From an uncultured Halieaceae bacterium (GTDB taxonomy: Bacteria; Pseudomonadota; Gammaproteobacteria; Pseudomonadales; Halieaceae), in assembly GCA_938074135.1 (NCBI GenBank), contig CALJFL010000057.1, forward strand, positions 1 to 21,680: a DNA stretch of 21,680 nt. The letters are read 5' to 3'. A program made the translations under genes and the position numbers. Shown here piece by piece: positions 1 through 11,895 of the stretch; within the stretch, counting starts at the first letter, position 1, and each line of letters begins with the position of its first letter. The notes under the pieces were generated by a model that was given only the letters and a program-made list of their open reading frames with translations, did no database searches and was not told the DNA's origin.

Positions 1-207
1 GCCACCGGCAGCTACCGCTACCGCCGCGAGGTTGTCGAACACCTGCCTGGCCTGGGCAGAGATATCGTCGCTGACCAGTTCCATGGTTGCGGGCACCAGT
101 GGTATCTGGCCGGATAACCACACCGTGTTGCCGACCTTCACAGCCTGTGAGTAGGGGCCAATGGCCTCAGGTGCGGCGGGGGTGGAAATAATGGCACGGT
201 TTTTCAC
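1..207 (-). CDS. ridA: RidA family enamine/imine deaminase, 5' part only (cut by window edge)
   Basis: Only the first 69 codons are present; the gene runs off the left edge. The GTG start at 207 follows an AGGAG-type ribosome site about 6 bases upstream. The visible residues (IGPYSQAV near 17-24, then VWLSGQIPL) are the N-terminal signature of the RidA/YjgF family. These small trimeric cytosolic proteins hydrolyse reactive 2-aminoacrylate and related enamines to keto acids, protecting PLP enzymes. It lies 34 bp downstream of spoT on the same strand, as in Pseudomonas, so it is probably the last gene of an rpoZ-spoT-ridA transcript. The conserved catalytic arginine would lie in the missing part, so activity cannot be judged from the window. 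Confidence 0.9.
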   Translation of the reverse strand, partial: MKNRAIISTPAAPEAIGPYSQAVKVGNTVWLSGQIPLVPATMELVSDDISAQARQVFDNLAAVAVAAGG

Positions 208-241
208 GTTGCTCTCCTGTTGCTGGTGGCGCAGAAAGCCA

Positions 242-2353
242 CTATTGGTTGACTCGCGCGACTTTACGAACGGAATTTAAAGTGCGCAGCCGCTTCATGA
301 TCCGAGCCAGGTGAACGCGGTTTTCCACCTGCATTTCCAGGTCGACGTAGGTGAACTGGTAATCCTTGTCCTCGGTGGAAATTTTCTCGATGTTGACACC
401 CATACTATTGATACGGGTGGCAAGTACCGCGATCATGCCGCGGCGGTTTTCTACTTCAATACGTAGGTGGGCCTGATACTCACCCTCAACTTCGTCGTCC
501 CAGCGCAAGGCGATCAGTCGTTCTCGATTTTCGCGCATATCGCCAAGGTTGTTGCACGATTCACGGTGCACCACGACGCCTTTTTCGGAACTCAGGTAGC
601 CTTCGATAGCGTCCCCGGGGATGGGATGGCAACATTTGCCAAAGTTCACCATAAAGCCCTCGGTGCCGCGAATGGCGACCGGTTGCGAGCGGCCGTTGGC
701 AATCTGGTCCTGGCTGACCTCTCCAAGAAGTTGCTGGGCGGTAAACGTCGGCAGGCGGTTGCCGTGGGCGATATCTTCAAGCAGGTCTTCTACGGTGGCA
801 TAACTGTGGTTGGCCAGGTACTCCGTCACCTGTTCTGCCGGCAGCTTGTCCAGGGCGCTGTCGAAACCCATGAGCGCTTTATCCAGTAATCGTTTGCCCA
901 GGGTGACAGAGTCGTCCCGAGTCTGGTGCTTCAGGAAATGGCGGATATTGGTTCGGGCCTTGGCAGTGACCGCGTAGTTGAACCATGAGGGGTTGGGGCG
1001 AGCGCCGGGTGCGGTGATAATCTCCACTGTCTGGCCACTCTGCAAGGGCTCTGACAGGGGCGCCAGCCGACGATTGATACGACAGGCAACACAGCTATTG
1101 CCGACATCGGTGTGTACCGCATAGGCGAAATCCACCGCCGTTGCGCCGCGCGGTAACGCCAGGATCCTGCCCTTGGGGGTGAACATGTAGATCTCGTCGG
1201 GAAACAGGTCGATCTTCACGCTCTCGATAAACTCCAGCGAGTTCCCGGCGCGTTGCTGCATCTCCAGGAGCCCTTGCACCCACTCTCGGGCCCTGGTGTG
1301 ACTGCCATTGGTGTTCTGGCCATCACTTTTGTAGAGCCAGTGGGCCGCGATACCGTTATTGGCCATTTCCTCCATTTCCCGCGTGCGAATCTGGATTTCG
1401 ATGGGCACCCCGTGCATACCCATCAGCACGGTATGCAGGGACTGGTAGCCGTTGGCCTTGGGGATGGCAATATAGTCCTTGAACTCGCCCGGTACCGGCT
1501 TGTAAAGGCTGTGCACGCTGCCCAGCACCCGGTAGCAGGTGTCGACCGAATCCACGATGATGCGAAACGCATAAATGTCCATGATCTCGGAAAATGACTT
1601 TCGCTTGGACTTCATTTTCTTGTAGATGCTGTAGAGGTGCTTTTCCCGGCCTATAACCTCGACGTCGTGGCCTTCCTGCTCCAGAGTCGTCTCGATTTGG
1701 TGGCGGATTTTATCGACCAGTTCCTTGCGGTTGCCGCGGGCGGCGCGCAAGGCGGTTGCGATTCGCGTTGCCCGCATGGGATACAAGGCGCTGAAGCCGA
1801 GGTCTTCGAATTCCATGCGCACGGTGTTCATGCCCAGGCGCATGGCAATGGGCGCATAGATATCCAGGGTTTCGCGGGCGATGCGGCTGACTTTATCGGC
1901 ACTGAGTACACCCAGAGTGCGCATATTGTGCAGCCGGTCGGCCAGTTTGACCAGAATCACGCGGATATCGCGAGCCATGGCCAGGGCCATTTTCTGGAAG
2001 TTCTCCGCCTGTTTTTCCTCGAGGGTGGCAAATTCCATCTGCGTGAGCTTGCTAACCCCGTCGACCAGCTCGGCGACAGTGGGTCCGAACTGGCTGCCGA
2101 TGGACGATTTGTCGATGCCGGTATCTTCAATGACGTCGTGCAACATGGCCGCCATCAGGCTCTGATGGTCCATGTGCATGTCTGCGAGGATACCGGCCAC
2201 GGCCAGCGGATGGGTCACATAGGGTTCACCACTGCGGCGGATCTGGCCGTAGTGGGCTTGTTCGGCAAAATAATAGGCGCGTCTGACCTGGCTGGACTGC
2301 TCTGGATTGAGGTAGCTGCGCAGGGTGGAGTCGAGTGCATCTATGGTCTGCAT
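242..2353 (-). CDS. spoT: Bifunctional (p)ppGpp synthetase/hydrolase SpoT
   Basis: 703 residues, the usual length for SpoT. It makes and degrades the alarmone (p)ppGpp. The domains in order are: an N-terminal HD hydrolase (about 20-180, with H48 and the metal-binding H72-D73 pair in MLHDVIEDT intact); a RelA/SpoT nucleotidyltransferase domain (about 235-350, with GREKHLYSIYKKM and NGYQSLHT); a TGS domain (about 385-450, from IYMFTPKGR); a conserved-cysteine segment (GKCCHPIPGD); and a C-terminal ACT domain. The intact HD pair argues against RelA. One oddity is that the motif usually written RXKD in bifunctional enzymes reads EFKD at 290-293, half-way to the EXDD of RelA. It starts 39 bp after rpoZ and is probably co-transcribed with it, as in other gammaproteobacteria. 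Confidence 0.96.
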   Translation of the reverse strand: MQTIDALDSTLRSYLNPEQSSQVRRAYYFAEQAHYGQIRRSGEPYVTHPLAVAGILADMHMDHQSLMAAMLHDVIEDTGIDKSSIGSQFGPTVAELVDGVSKLTQMEFATLEEKQAENFQKMALAMARDIRVILVKLADRLHNMRTLGVLSADKVSRIARETLDIYAPIAMRLGMNTVRMEFEDLGFSALYPMRATRIATALRAARGNRKELVDKIRHQIETTLEQEGHDVEVIGREKHLYSIYKKMKSKRKSFSEIMDIYAFRIIVDSVDTCYRVLGSVHSLYKPVPGEFKDYIAIPKANGYQSLHTVLMGMHGVPIEIQIRTREMEEMANNGIAAHWLYKSDGQNTNGSHTRAREWVQGLLEMQQRAGNSLEFIESVKIDLFPDEIYMFTPKGRILALPRGATAVDFAYAVHTDVGNSCVACRINRRLAPLSEPLQSGQTVEIITAPGARPNPSWFNYAVTAKARTNIRHFLKHQTRDDSVTLGKRLLDKALMGFDSALDKLPAEQVTEYLANHSYATVEDLLEDIAHGNRLPTFTAQQLLGEVSQDQIANGRSQPVAIRGTEGFMVNFGKCCHPIPGDAIEGYLSSEKGVVVHRESCNNLGDMRENRERLIALRWDDEVEGEYQAHLRIEVENRRGMIAVLATRINSMGVNIEKISTEDKDYQFTYVDLEMQVENRVHLARIMKRLRTLNSVRKVARVNQ

Positions 2354-2392
2354 GGCGATTCAGCGATGGTTAACCATAGATGCCCACAAGTA

Positions 2393-2653
2393 TTACAGGG
2401 CCTCGCTGGAACCCATGACCTCAGCCAGTTCTTCCTCGGCCTCGAGCTCATCTTCACGGGTGAGAATTTCCGGGGTGACCAAGCCTTCAGCGATTTCCCT
2501 GAGGGCGATAACGGTTGGCTTGTCAGACTCTTCCTGGACCAGCGGGTCTTTGCCACCGGTGGCCATCTGGCGGGCGCGCTTGCTGGCAACCATGACCAGT
2601 TCAAAGCGGTTTGCTACGTTCTCAAGACAATCTTCAACAGTGACACGTGCCAT
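2393..2653 (-). CDS. rpoZ: RNA polymerase omega subunit
   Basis: 86 residues. It begins [20 protein letters not shown] and contains the conserved RARQ and the [15 protein letters not shown] helix typical of omega, followed by an acidic C-terminal tail ([14 protein letters not shown]). Omega binds the beta-prime subunit and helps assemble RNA polymerase; in Escherichia coli it also contributes to one of the ppGpp binding sites. It directly precedes spoT on the same strand (39 bp gap), which couples an alarmone receptor to the alarmone enzyme. A strong -10 (TATAAT, minus strand, 2823-2818) lies about 165 bp upstream, so the transcript would carry a long structured leader. Confidence 0.96.
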   Translation of the reverse strand: MARVTVEDCLENVANRFELVMVASKRARQMATGGKDPLVQEESDKPTVIALREIAEGLVTPEILTREDELEAEEELAEVMGSSEAL

Positions 2654-2727
2654 TTCTATTCATTTCCCATTGTGAACGCAAGCCGACGTTTTTCTGCCCC
2701 GGGACAGATCTCGATGCGTTATTGTTA

Positions 2728-2764
2728 ACTGGATTCCAGCTGCTGCCGCGGCTGGTGATCCAGT
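2728..2764 (-). other. Long hairpin in the rpoZ leader
   Basis: Outer arms ACTGGAT (2728-2734) and ATCCAGT (2758-2764) are perfect reverse complements. Inside them CCAGC (2736-2740) pairs with GCTGG (2751-2755). Together they form a 12-bp interrupted stem about 75 bases before the rpoZ start. No run of T follows on either strand, so it is more likely an mRNA leader structure or a processing site than an intrinsic terminator. Confidence 0.5.
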
Positions 2765-2817
2765 GCAGAGCAGGGCATCTCGGCCGGGACAGTACAACTG
2801 CGCCGGAAGAACACTAA

Positions 2818-2848
2818 ATTATACCCTAAATCGGTACCGATTGGTCTA
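2818..2848 (-). promoter_or_regulatory. Promoter for rpoZ-spoT with a palindrome in the spacer
   Basis: Read on the minus strand, a perfect TATAAT occupies 2823-2818. The best -35 match is TAGACC at 2848-2843, with a 19-bp spacer. The spacer holds a perfect 14-bp palindrome (AATCGGTACCGATT, 2829-2842). The -10 is convincing; the -35 is weak (four of six), which would fit an activated promoter. Confidence 0.55.
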
Positions 2849-2909
2849 TGGGGGAAGATCAGCGCCTGAGTGTGAATATTCACCGTTCCCGGGCCAGCCA
2901 GTGGGCGCT

Positions 2910-4417
<1,508 letters not shown>

Positions 4418-4496
4418 GGTGTGCTGGTAATTCCCCGCGTTTGAGGATTTCGAGTGTAGCAGTTTGTCCTGTTGGCTCACAGCACCGCCGGACGCT

Positions 4497-4523
4497 GCAG
4501 TGCCGCCGGCACTGCCGTATACT
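4497..4523 (+). promoter_or_regulatory. Putative rph promoter -10 with adjacent inverted repeat
   Basis: TATACT at 4518-4523 is a good -10, 29 bases before the rph start. No good -35 is seen 17 bp upstream. The place of the spacer is taken by a perfect inverted repeat, GCAGTGCC (4497-4504) and GGCACTGC (4508-4515), separated by 3 bp. This could be an operator for the rph/yicC divergent region. Confidence 0.4.
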
Positions 4524-4552
4524 CTCGGGTTTTCCCTGTTTGGAGATTTATT

Positions 4553-5272
4553 ATGGTGCGACCCAGTGGCCGTCAACCCAACCAGCTGCGCGATATCAGT
4601 ATTACCCGCAATTACACCCGTCACGCCGAGGGTTCGGTTCTGGTTTGCTTTGGCGATACCAAGGTCATATGCACCGCCTCTGCCAATGCCGGTGTGCCGC
4701 GGTTCCTGCGCGGCTCGGGTAGTGGCTGGGTCACTGCCGAGTACGGCATGTTGCCGCGCTCCACAGGGTCCCGCATGAACCGCGAGGCCAGTAACGGCAA
4801 ACAGGGTGGCCGCACTGTCGAGATCCAGCGCCTGATTGGTCGTTCGCTGCGTGCGGCAGTAGACCTCAAGCTACTGGGCGAAAATACCATTACCATTGAC
4901 TGCGACGTTATCCAGGCTGATGGCGGGACCCGTACGGCCTCTATAACCGGGGCCTGTGTTGCCCTGGTGGATGCGATAAACCACTTGCAACGCGAAAAAT
5001 TACTGGCAACCGATCCGCTCAAAGAGATGGTAGCTTCGGTATCGGTCGGGGTTTATGAAGGTGTCCCGGTCCTGGACCTGGACTATCCGGAAGACTCGTC
5101 GGCTGATACCGACATGAATGTGATCATGGGCGAGTCAGGCGGCTTTATCGAGGTTCAGGGCACGGCTGAAGGCGCGCTCTTTGGCCGTGAGGAGTTGGAT
5201 GGGATGTTGGATCTGGCGAGCGAGGGCATAGCCAGTCTCATCGCAATCCAGCGAGACGCGCTGGCCGGTTAA
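4553..5272 (+). CDS. rph: Ribonuclease PH
   Basis: 239 residues, one more than E. coli RNase PH. This phosphorolytic 3'-5' exoribonuclease trims the 3' ends of tRNA precursors and works as a hexamer. Family signatures are [17 protein letters not shown] at the start, the RNA-binding stretch [21 protein letters not shown] (about 57-77), [16 protein letters not shown], and the phosphate/metal region [19 protein letters not shown]. The ATG at 4553 is chosen because of this N-terminus and a GGAG site at 4542-4545; the frame stays open upstream to 4472. The gene is intact, unlike the frameshifted copy in E. coli K-12. It ends 5 bp from the convergent crc stop codon. Confidence 0.96.
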   Translation: MVRPSGRQPNQLRDISITRNYTRHAEGSVLVCFGDTKVICTASANAGVPRFLRGSGSGWVTAEYGMLPRSTGSRMNREASNGKQGGRTVEIQRLIGRSLRAAVDLKLLGENTITIDCDVIQADGGTRTASITGACVALVDAINHLQREKLLATDPLKEMVASVSVGVYEGVPVLDLDYPEDSSADTDMNVIMGESGGFIEVQGTAEGALFGREELDGMLDLASEGIASLIAIQRDALAG

Positions 5273-5277
5273 GCGGC

Positions 5278-6042
5278 CTACACCTCTATGTCGTAGTCCA
5301 TGATGACTGGGGCGTGGCTGGAAAACTCCCGGGACTTGTAGATGGCGCCGTACTCGACCGAGTACTTCAGCCCCTTGGAGATGACCTGGAAGTCGCTGCG
5401 CCAGCCGTTTTGGCCGCGGTCGCCGTCGGGCCACCAGGTGAACTCGTCGGCGTCCGAGTTGATTTCCCGGAACGCGTCGACATAGCCCACTTCAAGAACC
5501 TCGTCCATCCACTGGCGCTCTTCCGCCAGGAACCCCGGCTTGTTGCTGTTGGCCTCGGTATCCTGCAGGTCACTGGCGGTATGGGCAAACTGCCAGTTAC
5601 CACAAATGATGAATTCGCGCCGTTTGTTGGTGACCTTCTGCAGGTGGTTTTGCAGCAGGGAATAGAATTCTGACTTGCGCTCCAATTGTTCCTGGTTGCC
5701 GTCCTCCGCCCGGGGCGCCAGCAGGCAGCCGACGCTGAGATTTTCGTAGTCGGCCTGGATGTACCGACCTTCCATGTCGAAGTCGGCGAAACCCAGGCCG
5801 GTCATGATGGCCTTGGGCAGTGATCGGCAGTAAATAGCCACACCATTGGCTTTGCCGTCCACGTCATCAAAAAAGTAGGCGTTGTAATCCTGTGGAAAGA
5901 ATTGATCATCCTGCAAGTCATACTCGGAGCACTGCAGGTCCTGGACGCAGATAAAATCGGCATCCTGATCGCTCAGCCACTCGTAAAAACCCTTGCCAGC
6001 AGCCGCTTTTATCCCGTCAGCGCTGAAACTGATAATCCTCAT
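5278..6042 (-). CDS. crc: Crc-type catabolite repression protein (catalytically decayed exonuclease III fold)
   Basis: 254 residues from the ATG at 6042 (MRIISFSADGIKAAA). The fold is exonuclease III/AP-endonuclease, but key catalytic residues are altered. The metal-binding Glu of the QE motif is Asp (Q34-D35), the GDxN motif reads GNWQ (148-151), the N-terminal Asn is Ser7, and the Asp before the final His is Ser (SSHAP, H243). Asp217 and His243 remain. The same pattern is seen in Pseudomonas Crc, which lacks nuclease activity and acts with Hfq to repress translation of catabolic mRNAs. The position between rph and pyrE is also that of Pseudomonas crc. An orthologue of Crc is therefore more likely than an active nuclease; function here is inferred. 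It converges with rph (5 bp gap). Confidence 0.82.
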   Translation of the reverse strand: MRIISFSADGIKAAAGKGFYEWLSDQDADFICVQDLQCSEYDLQDDQFFPQDYNAYFFDDVDGKANGVAIYCRSLPKAIMTGLGFADFDMEGRYIQADYENLSVGCLLAPRAEDGNQEQLERKSEFYSLLQNHLQKVTNKRREFIICGNWQFAHTASDLQDTEANSNKPGFLAEERQWMDEVLEVGYVDAFREINSDADEFTWWPDGDRGQNGWRSDFQVISKGLKYSVEYGAIYKSREFSSHAPVIMDYDIEV

Positions 6043-6069
6043 TCGTAGTCCCTGTTTACGAGAGCGTGT

Positions 6070-6098
6070 ATCATACCTGAGCCTGCCACGGCACAATA
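6070..6098 (-). promoter_or_regulatory. Putative crc promoter
   Basis: On the minus strand TATGAT (6075-6070) is a good -10, ending 27 bases before the crc start. TATTGT (6098-6093) sits 17 bp further upstream as a poor -35. It is based on the -10 only. Confidence 0.35.
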
Positions 6099-6157
6099 CA
6101 GCCCGATGCTTTCGGCGACAGCAGTGGAGTAACCGGCAGCGCCAACCGAGTTATTGG

Positions 6158-6187
6158 CCACCTCCTGTTGCGAAGAGGTGGAGTTTT
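6158..6187 (+). promoter_or_regulatory. Hairpin plus short T run upstream of pyrE (possible attenuator)
   Basis: CCACCTC (6158-6164) and GAGGTGG (6175-6181) form a perfect 7-bp stem with a 10-base loop, followed by AG and four T. It resembles a weak intrinsic terminator about 80 bases before the pyrE start. E. coli pyrE is controlled by attenuation at such a site, but there rph lies upstream in the same direction; here crc is divergent. No clear promoter upstream of the hairpin was found. Confidence 0.3.
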
Positions 6188-6215
6188 GCATCGCTGCCGT
6201 TCAATAGCGTATAGC
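6186..6215 (+). promoter_or_regulatory. Putative pyrE promoter
   Basis: TTGCAT (6186-6191), an 18-bp spacer and TATAGC (6210-6215) lie 51-80 bases before the pyrE start. The -35 overlaps the T run after the hairpin at 6158-6181, so the hairpin would be outside a transcript from this promoter. Confidence 0.4.
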
Positions 6216-6265
6216 ATAACCTAAAATAGCGTAATTCCCAGCCCGACAGCGAGTCAAAGACAGCC

Positions 6266-6907
6266 ATGCAAGCTCACCAGAAAGCCTTTATTGAATTGGC
6301 CCGGCGTTACGAGGTGCTGAAATTTGGTGAATTCACCTTGAAGTCCGGCCGCCAGAGTCCGTATTTTTTTAACGCCGGCGCATTTGCCAGCGGTGAAGCG
6401 CTGGCGGCGCTGGGCCGATGTTACGCCCAGAGCATAGTTGACTCGGGCCTGGAGTTTGATGTGTTGCTGGGTCCTGCCTACAAGGGAATACCGCTTGCTG
6501 CAGCGACGGCTATCGCACTGGCTGACGGGCATGGCCGGGATGTCCCGTTCGCCTACAACCGCAAGGAAGCCAAGGCCCACGGCGAGGGCGGTACGCTGGT
6601 CGGGGCGCCGCTGGTTGGGCGAGTGTTGGTAATTGATGATGTCATCACCGCAGGTACAGCCGTGCGGGAAGTAATTGCAATGATCGATGCCGCCGGGGCG
6701 CAGTTGGCAGGCGTTGCCATAGGTTTGAACCGGCAGGAGCGCGGCGAAGGTGCGCTGTCGGCCATCCAGGAGATTGAGCGCAAGCACGGTATCCCGGTGC
6801 TCAGCATCATAGAAATGAGCCATATCATCGACTACCTCGAGGCTGAAGGCGGCGCCGACGAGGCCCTGGTGGGGATGCGCGCCTATCGGGAGGAATACGG
6901 GGTCTGA
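6266..6907 (+). CDS. pyrE: Orotate phosphoribosyltransferase
   Basis: 213 residues, the same length as E. coli PyrE and very similar throughout. It transfers ribose-5-phosphate from PRPP to orotate, giving OMP, the fifth step of UMP synthesis. Visible motifs are the orotate/PRPP region [21 protein letters not shown] (about 18-38), GPAYKGIP, the flexible catalytic loop [10 protein letters not shown] (about 100-109), and the PRPP loop [16 protein letters not shown] (about 121-136). The C-terminus [10 protein letters not shown] matches the family. The ribosome site is weak (AAAGA only). It is divergent from crc with 223 bp between, which holds the putative promoters and a hairpin, and is followed 37 bp later by an exported protein gene. 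Confidence 0.97.
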   Translation: MQAHQKAFIELARRYEVLKFGEFTLKSGRQSPYFFNAGAFASGEALAALGRCYAQSIVDSGLEFDVLLGPAYKGIPLAAATAIALADGHGRDVPFAYNRKEAKAHGEGGTLVGAPLVGRVLVIDDVITAGTAVREVIAMIDAAGAQLAGVAIGLNRQERGEGALSAIQEIERKHGIPVLSIIEMSHIIDYLEAEGGADEALVGMRAYREEYGV

Positions 6908-6909
6908 GC

Positions 6910-6938
6910 TTGTACCCTCCGATTTAACGACTTATATT
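6910..6938 (+). promoter_or_regulatory. Putative promoter giving a near-leaderless transcript
   Basis: TTGTAC (6910-6915), a 17-bp spacer and TATATT (6933-6938) are placed so that transcription would begin at about 6945, the start codon of the following gene, which has no visible ribosome site. Confidence 0.3.
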
Positions 6939-6944
6939 GCCTTT

Positions 6945-7604
6945 ATGGTGACCTTGCCTCGCATATGCGCCCCCGTGGTCTGTACAGTTTTATTACTGGG
7001 CAACCCTCTCGACTCCCTGGCCAGGGAGCTCTACCGCTATACCAATGACCAGGGCAATATGGTTGTCGACTATCAGGTGCCACCCGAATATGTGCCCAAG
7101 GGTTACGAAATTCTCAATGAGAAAGGCATGGTAATTGAGGTTGTGCCGCGAGAACTGTCTGAGGAAGAGAAGGCCAATCGTGATATTCAGGTGCGCCTCG
7201 AAGAGGAGGCAATGGCTGAGCAGGAGCGATTGCGCGAGTGGGATGAGACCCTGCTGCTGCGATACAGCACCATCGAAGATATCGAGGCGGCCCGGGAGCG
7301 GGCGCTAAGCGACCTGCGAATCCGCGTCAGTATCCTCAAGAGCAACAAACGCTCGCTGAAACAGCAGGTTGAAAACTACCAGGCCCAGGCCGCTGACCAG
7401 GAGCGACGCGGTCAGCCGGTTGACGTTAAGCACGTCACTGCGATCGAGGACCTGCAGGGGGAAATTGCTATCACCGAATCGGCCATTGTCGACCGACAGG
7501 CAGAGATTGCGCAGGTATCGAGTGACTACGAAGCGGATATAGAGCGATTCAGTATGTTATTGGAAGTGGTGGAACTCAGGCGTAGCCTGATGCAGAACGA
7601 GTAG
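6945..7604 (+). CDS. Exported DUF4124-like, coiled-coil protein of unknown function
   Basis: 219 residues. A probable signal peptide spans 1-26 (hydrophobic core about 8-19, cleavage likely after DSLA). It is followed by a short domain with the aromatic LYRYTNDQGN signature of DUF4124 (about 29-70), which then leads into a very acidic segment (SEEEKANRD, EEEAMAEQERL). The rest, about 75-215, is rich in E, R, Q, A and L with long helical heptad-like stretches, so a periplasmic coiled coil is likely. No enzyme motif is seen. The start at 6945 is chosen because it supplies the signal peptide, though no Shine-Dalgarno sequence is visible. It may be read with pyrE (37 bp gap) or from its own promoter. 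It converges with slmA with a 1-bp gap. Confidence 0.7.
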   Translation: MVTLPRICAPVVCTVLLLGNPLDSLARELYRYTNDQGNMVVDYQVPPEYVPKGYEILNEKGMVIEVVPRELSEEEKANRDIQVRLEEEAMAEQERLREWDETLLLRYSTIEDIEAARERALSDLRIRVSILKSNKRSLKQQVENYQAQAADQERRGQPVDVKHVTAIEDLQGEIAITESAIVDRQAEIAQVSSDYEADIERFSMLLEVVELRRSLMQNE

Positions 7605-7605
7605 C

Positions 7606-8241
7606 TCAGCTGGCGTAACTGGTGGCTGGTCCCGGGTTGGTCTGGGTGATTGCCTCACGAAAGAAGCCCTGCATCAACAGCCCCCACTGATCCTGCCAGT
7701 CGGCGGTTGGCGAGCGCTCGAAACCACTGCGAACAAACTGCGAGATCCTTCCCTCAGCTGCGCTCATCAACAAATTTGCTGCCGCCGGCAACGGGATGGT
7801 TGGCCTGATGCCCTCGCGCATTTCGGCTTCCCGGATGACCTGTTTCAGCTGTGTTTCAAAGCGGTCATAGAGCTGCGCCACCCGGCGGTGCAGGCGTTCG
7901 GTTTCCCCGGCCAGGGCGTCGCCAGTGAGAATTCGGGTGATACCCGGGTTGCGTTCGCTGAAGGCGAGCAGCAGCAACAACATTTTTTCGCAACGTACGG
8001 CGGCTGCCGGCTCTTCATTCAGAATGATAGCGATACGGCTGAACAGGGTGTCCTCGATAAATTCGATGAGGCCCTCGAACATTTTGGACTTGCTGGGAAA
8101 GTGTCGGTACAACGCCGCTTCCGATACACCAACCTGTCGAGCCAGGCCGGCCGTGGTGATGCGATCACCCGGGTGGGCTTCCAACATCTGTGCCAGGGAT
8201 TCGAGAATTTGCTGACGCCGCTGCGATTTCTTGGGAGACAT
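7606..8241 (-). CDS. slmA: Nucleoid occlusion factor SlmA (TetR family)
   Basis: 211 residues against 198 in E. coli. SlmA is a TetR-fold DNA-binding protein that binds specific chromosomal sites and blocks FtsZ assembly over the nucleoid. The N-terminal helix-turn-helix is at about 28-52 (ITTAGLARQVGVSEAALYRHFPSKS region, almost identical to E. coli). It is followed by MFEGLIEFIEDTLFSRI and ERNPGITRILTGDAL, both distinctive of SlmA rather than generic TetR regulators. The C-terminus is about 12 residues longer than in E. coli, ending in a polar tail (TNPGPATSYAS). It is last in the coaBC-algC-argB-slmA run, 118 bp after argB; a perfect inverted repeat lies directly upstream. Confidence 0.92.
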   Translation of the reverse strand: MSPKKSQRRQQILESLAQMLEAHPGDRITTAGLARQVGVSEAALYRHFPSKSKMFEGLIEFIEDTLFSRIAIILNEEPAAAVRCEKMLLLLLAFSERNPGITRILTGDALAGETERLHRRVAQLYDRFETQLKQVIREAEMREGIRPTIPLPAAANLLMSAAEGRISQFVRSGFERSPTADWQDQWGLLMQGFFREAITQTNPGPATSYAS

Positions 8242-8249
8242 GGTGCTCA

Positions 8250-8292
8250 GTGTCGGGTCAAGTAGATTGCCATGCTAGCGATTACCCGACAC
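8250..8292 (-). repeat. Perfect 9-bp inverted repeat upstream of slmA
   Basis: GTGTCGGGT (8250-8258) and ACCCGACAC (8284-8292) are perfect reverse complements separated by 25 bp. The inner arm ends 8 bases before the slmA start codon. It could be an operator or an mRNA hairpin next to the translation start. It does not match the E. coli SlmA binding site (GTGAGTACTCAC). Confidence 0.5.
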
Positions 8293-8359
8293 AGCTGCAA
8301 TAAGTGTTCGCACTTCCGGGCGTATTTTTTCCCGCTTGCCGGTAAAAGTGTCTGCGTGA

Positions 8360-11895
<3,536 letters not shown>

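Noticed and set aside
1637..2728. A 363-codon open frame on the plus strand opposite spoT and rpoZ.
   Set aside because: It is antisense to two clearly recognised genes, has no family resemblance and reflects the GC-rich codon pattern of the opposite strand.
4418..4624. An N-terminal extension of yicC by 69 codons.
   Set aside because: It would overlap rph and covers its promoter; the family begins at the ATG at 4417.
8302..8330. A small hairpin (AAGTG, TTCG loop, CACTT) followed by a T run, as a terminator between argB and slmA.
   Set aside because: The stem is only 5 bp, the T run starts several bases later, and it points in the plus direction while both genes read minus.
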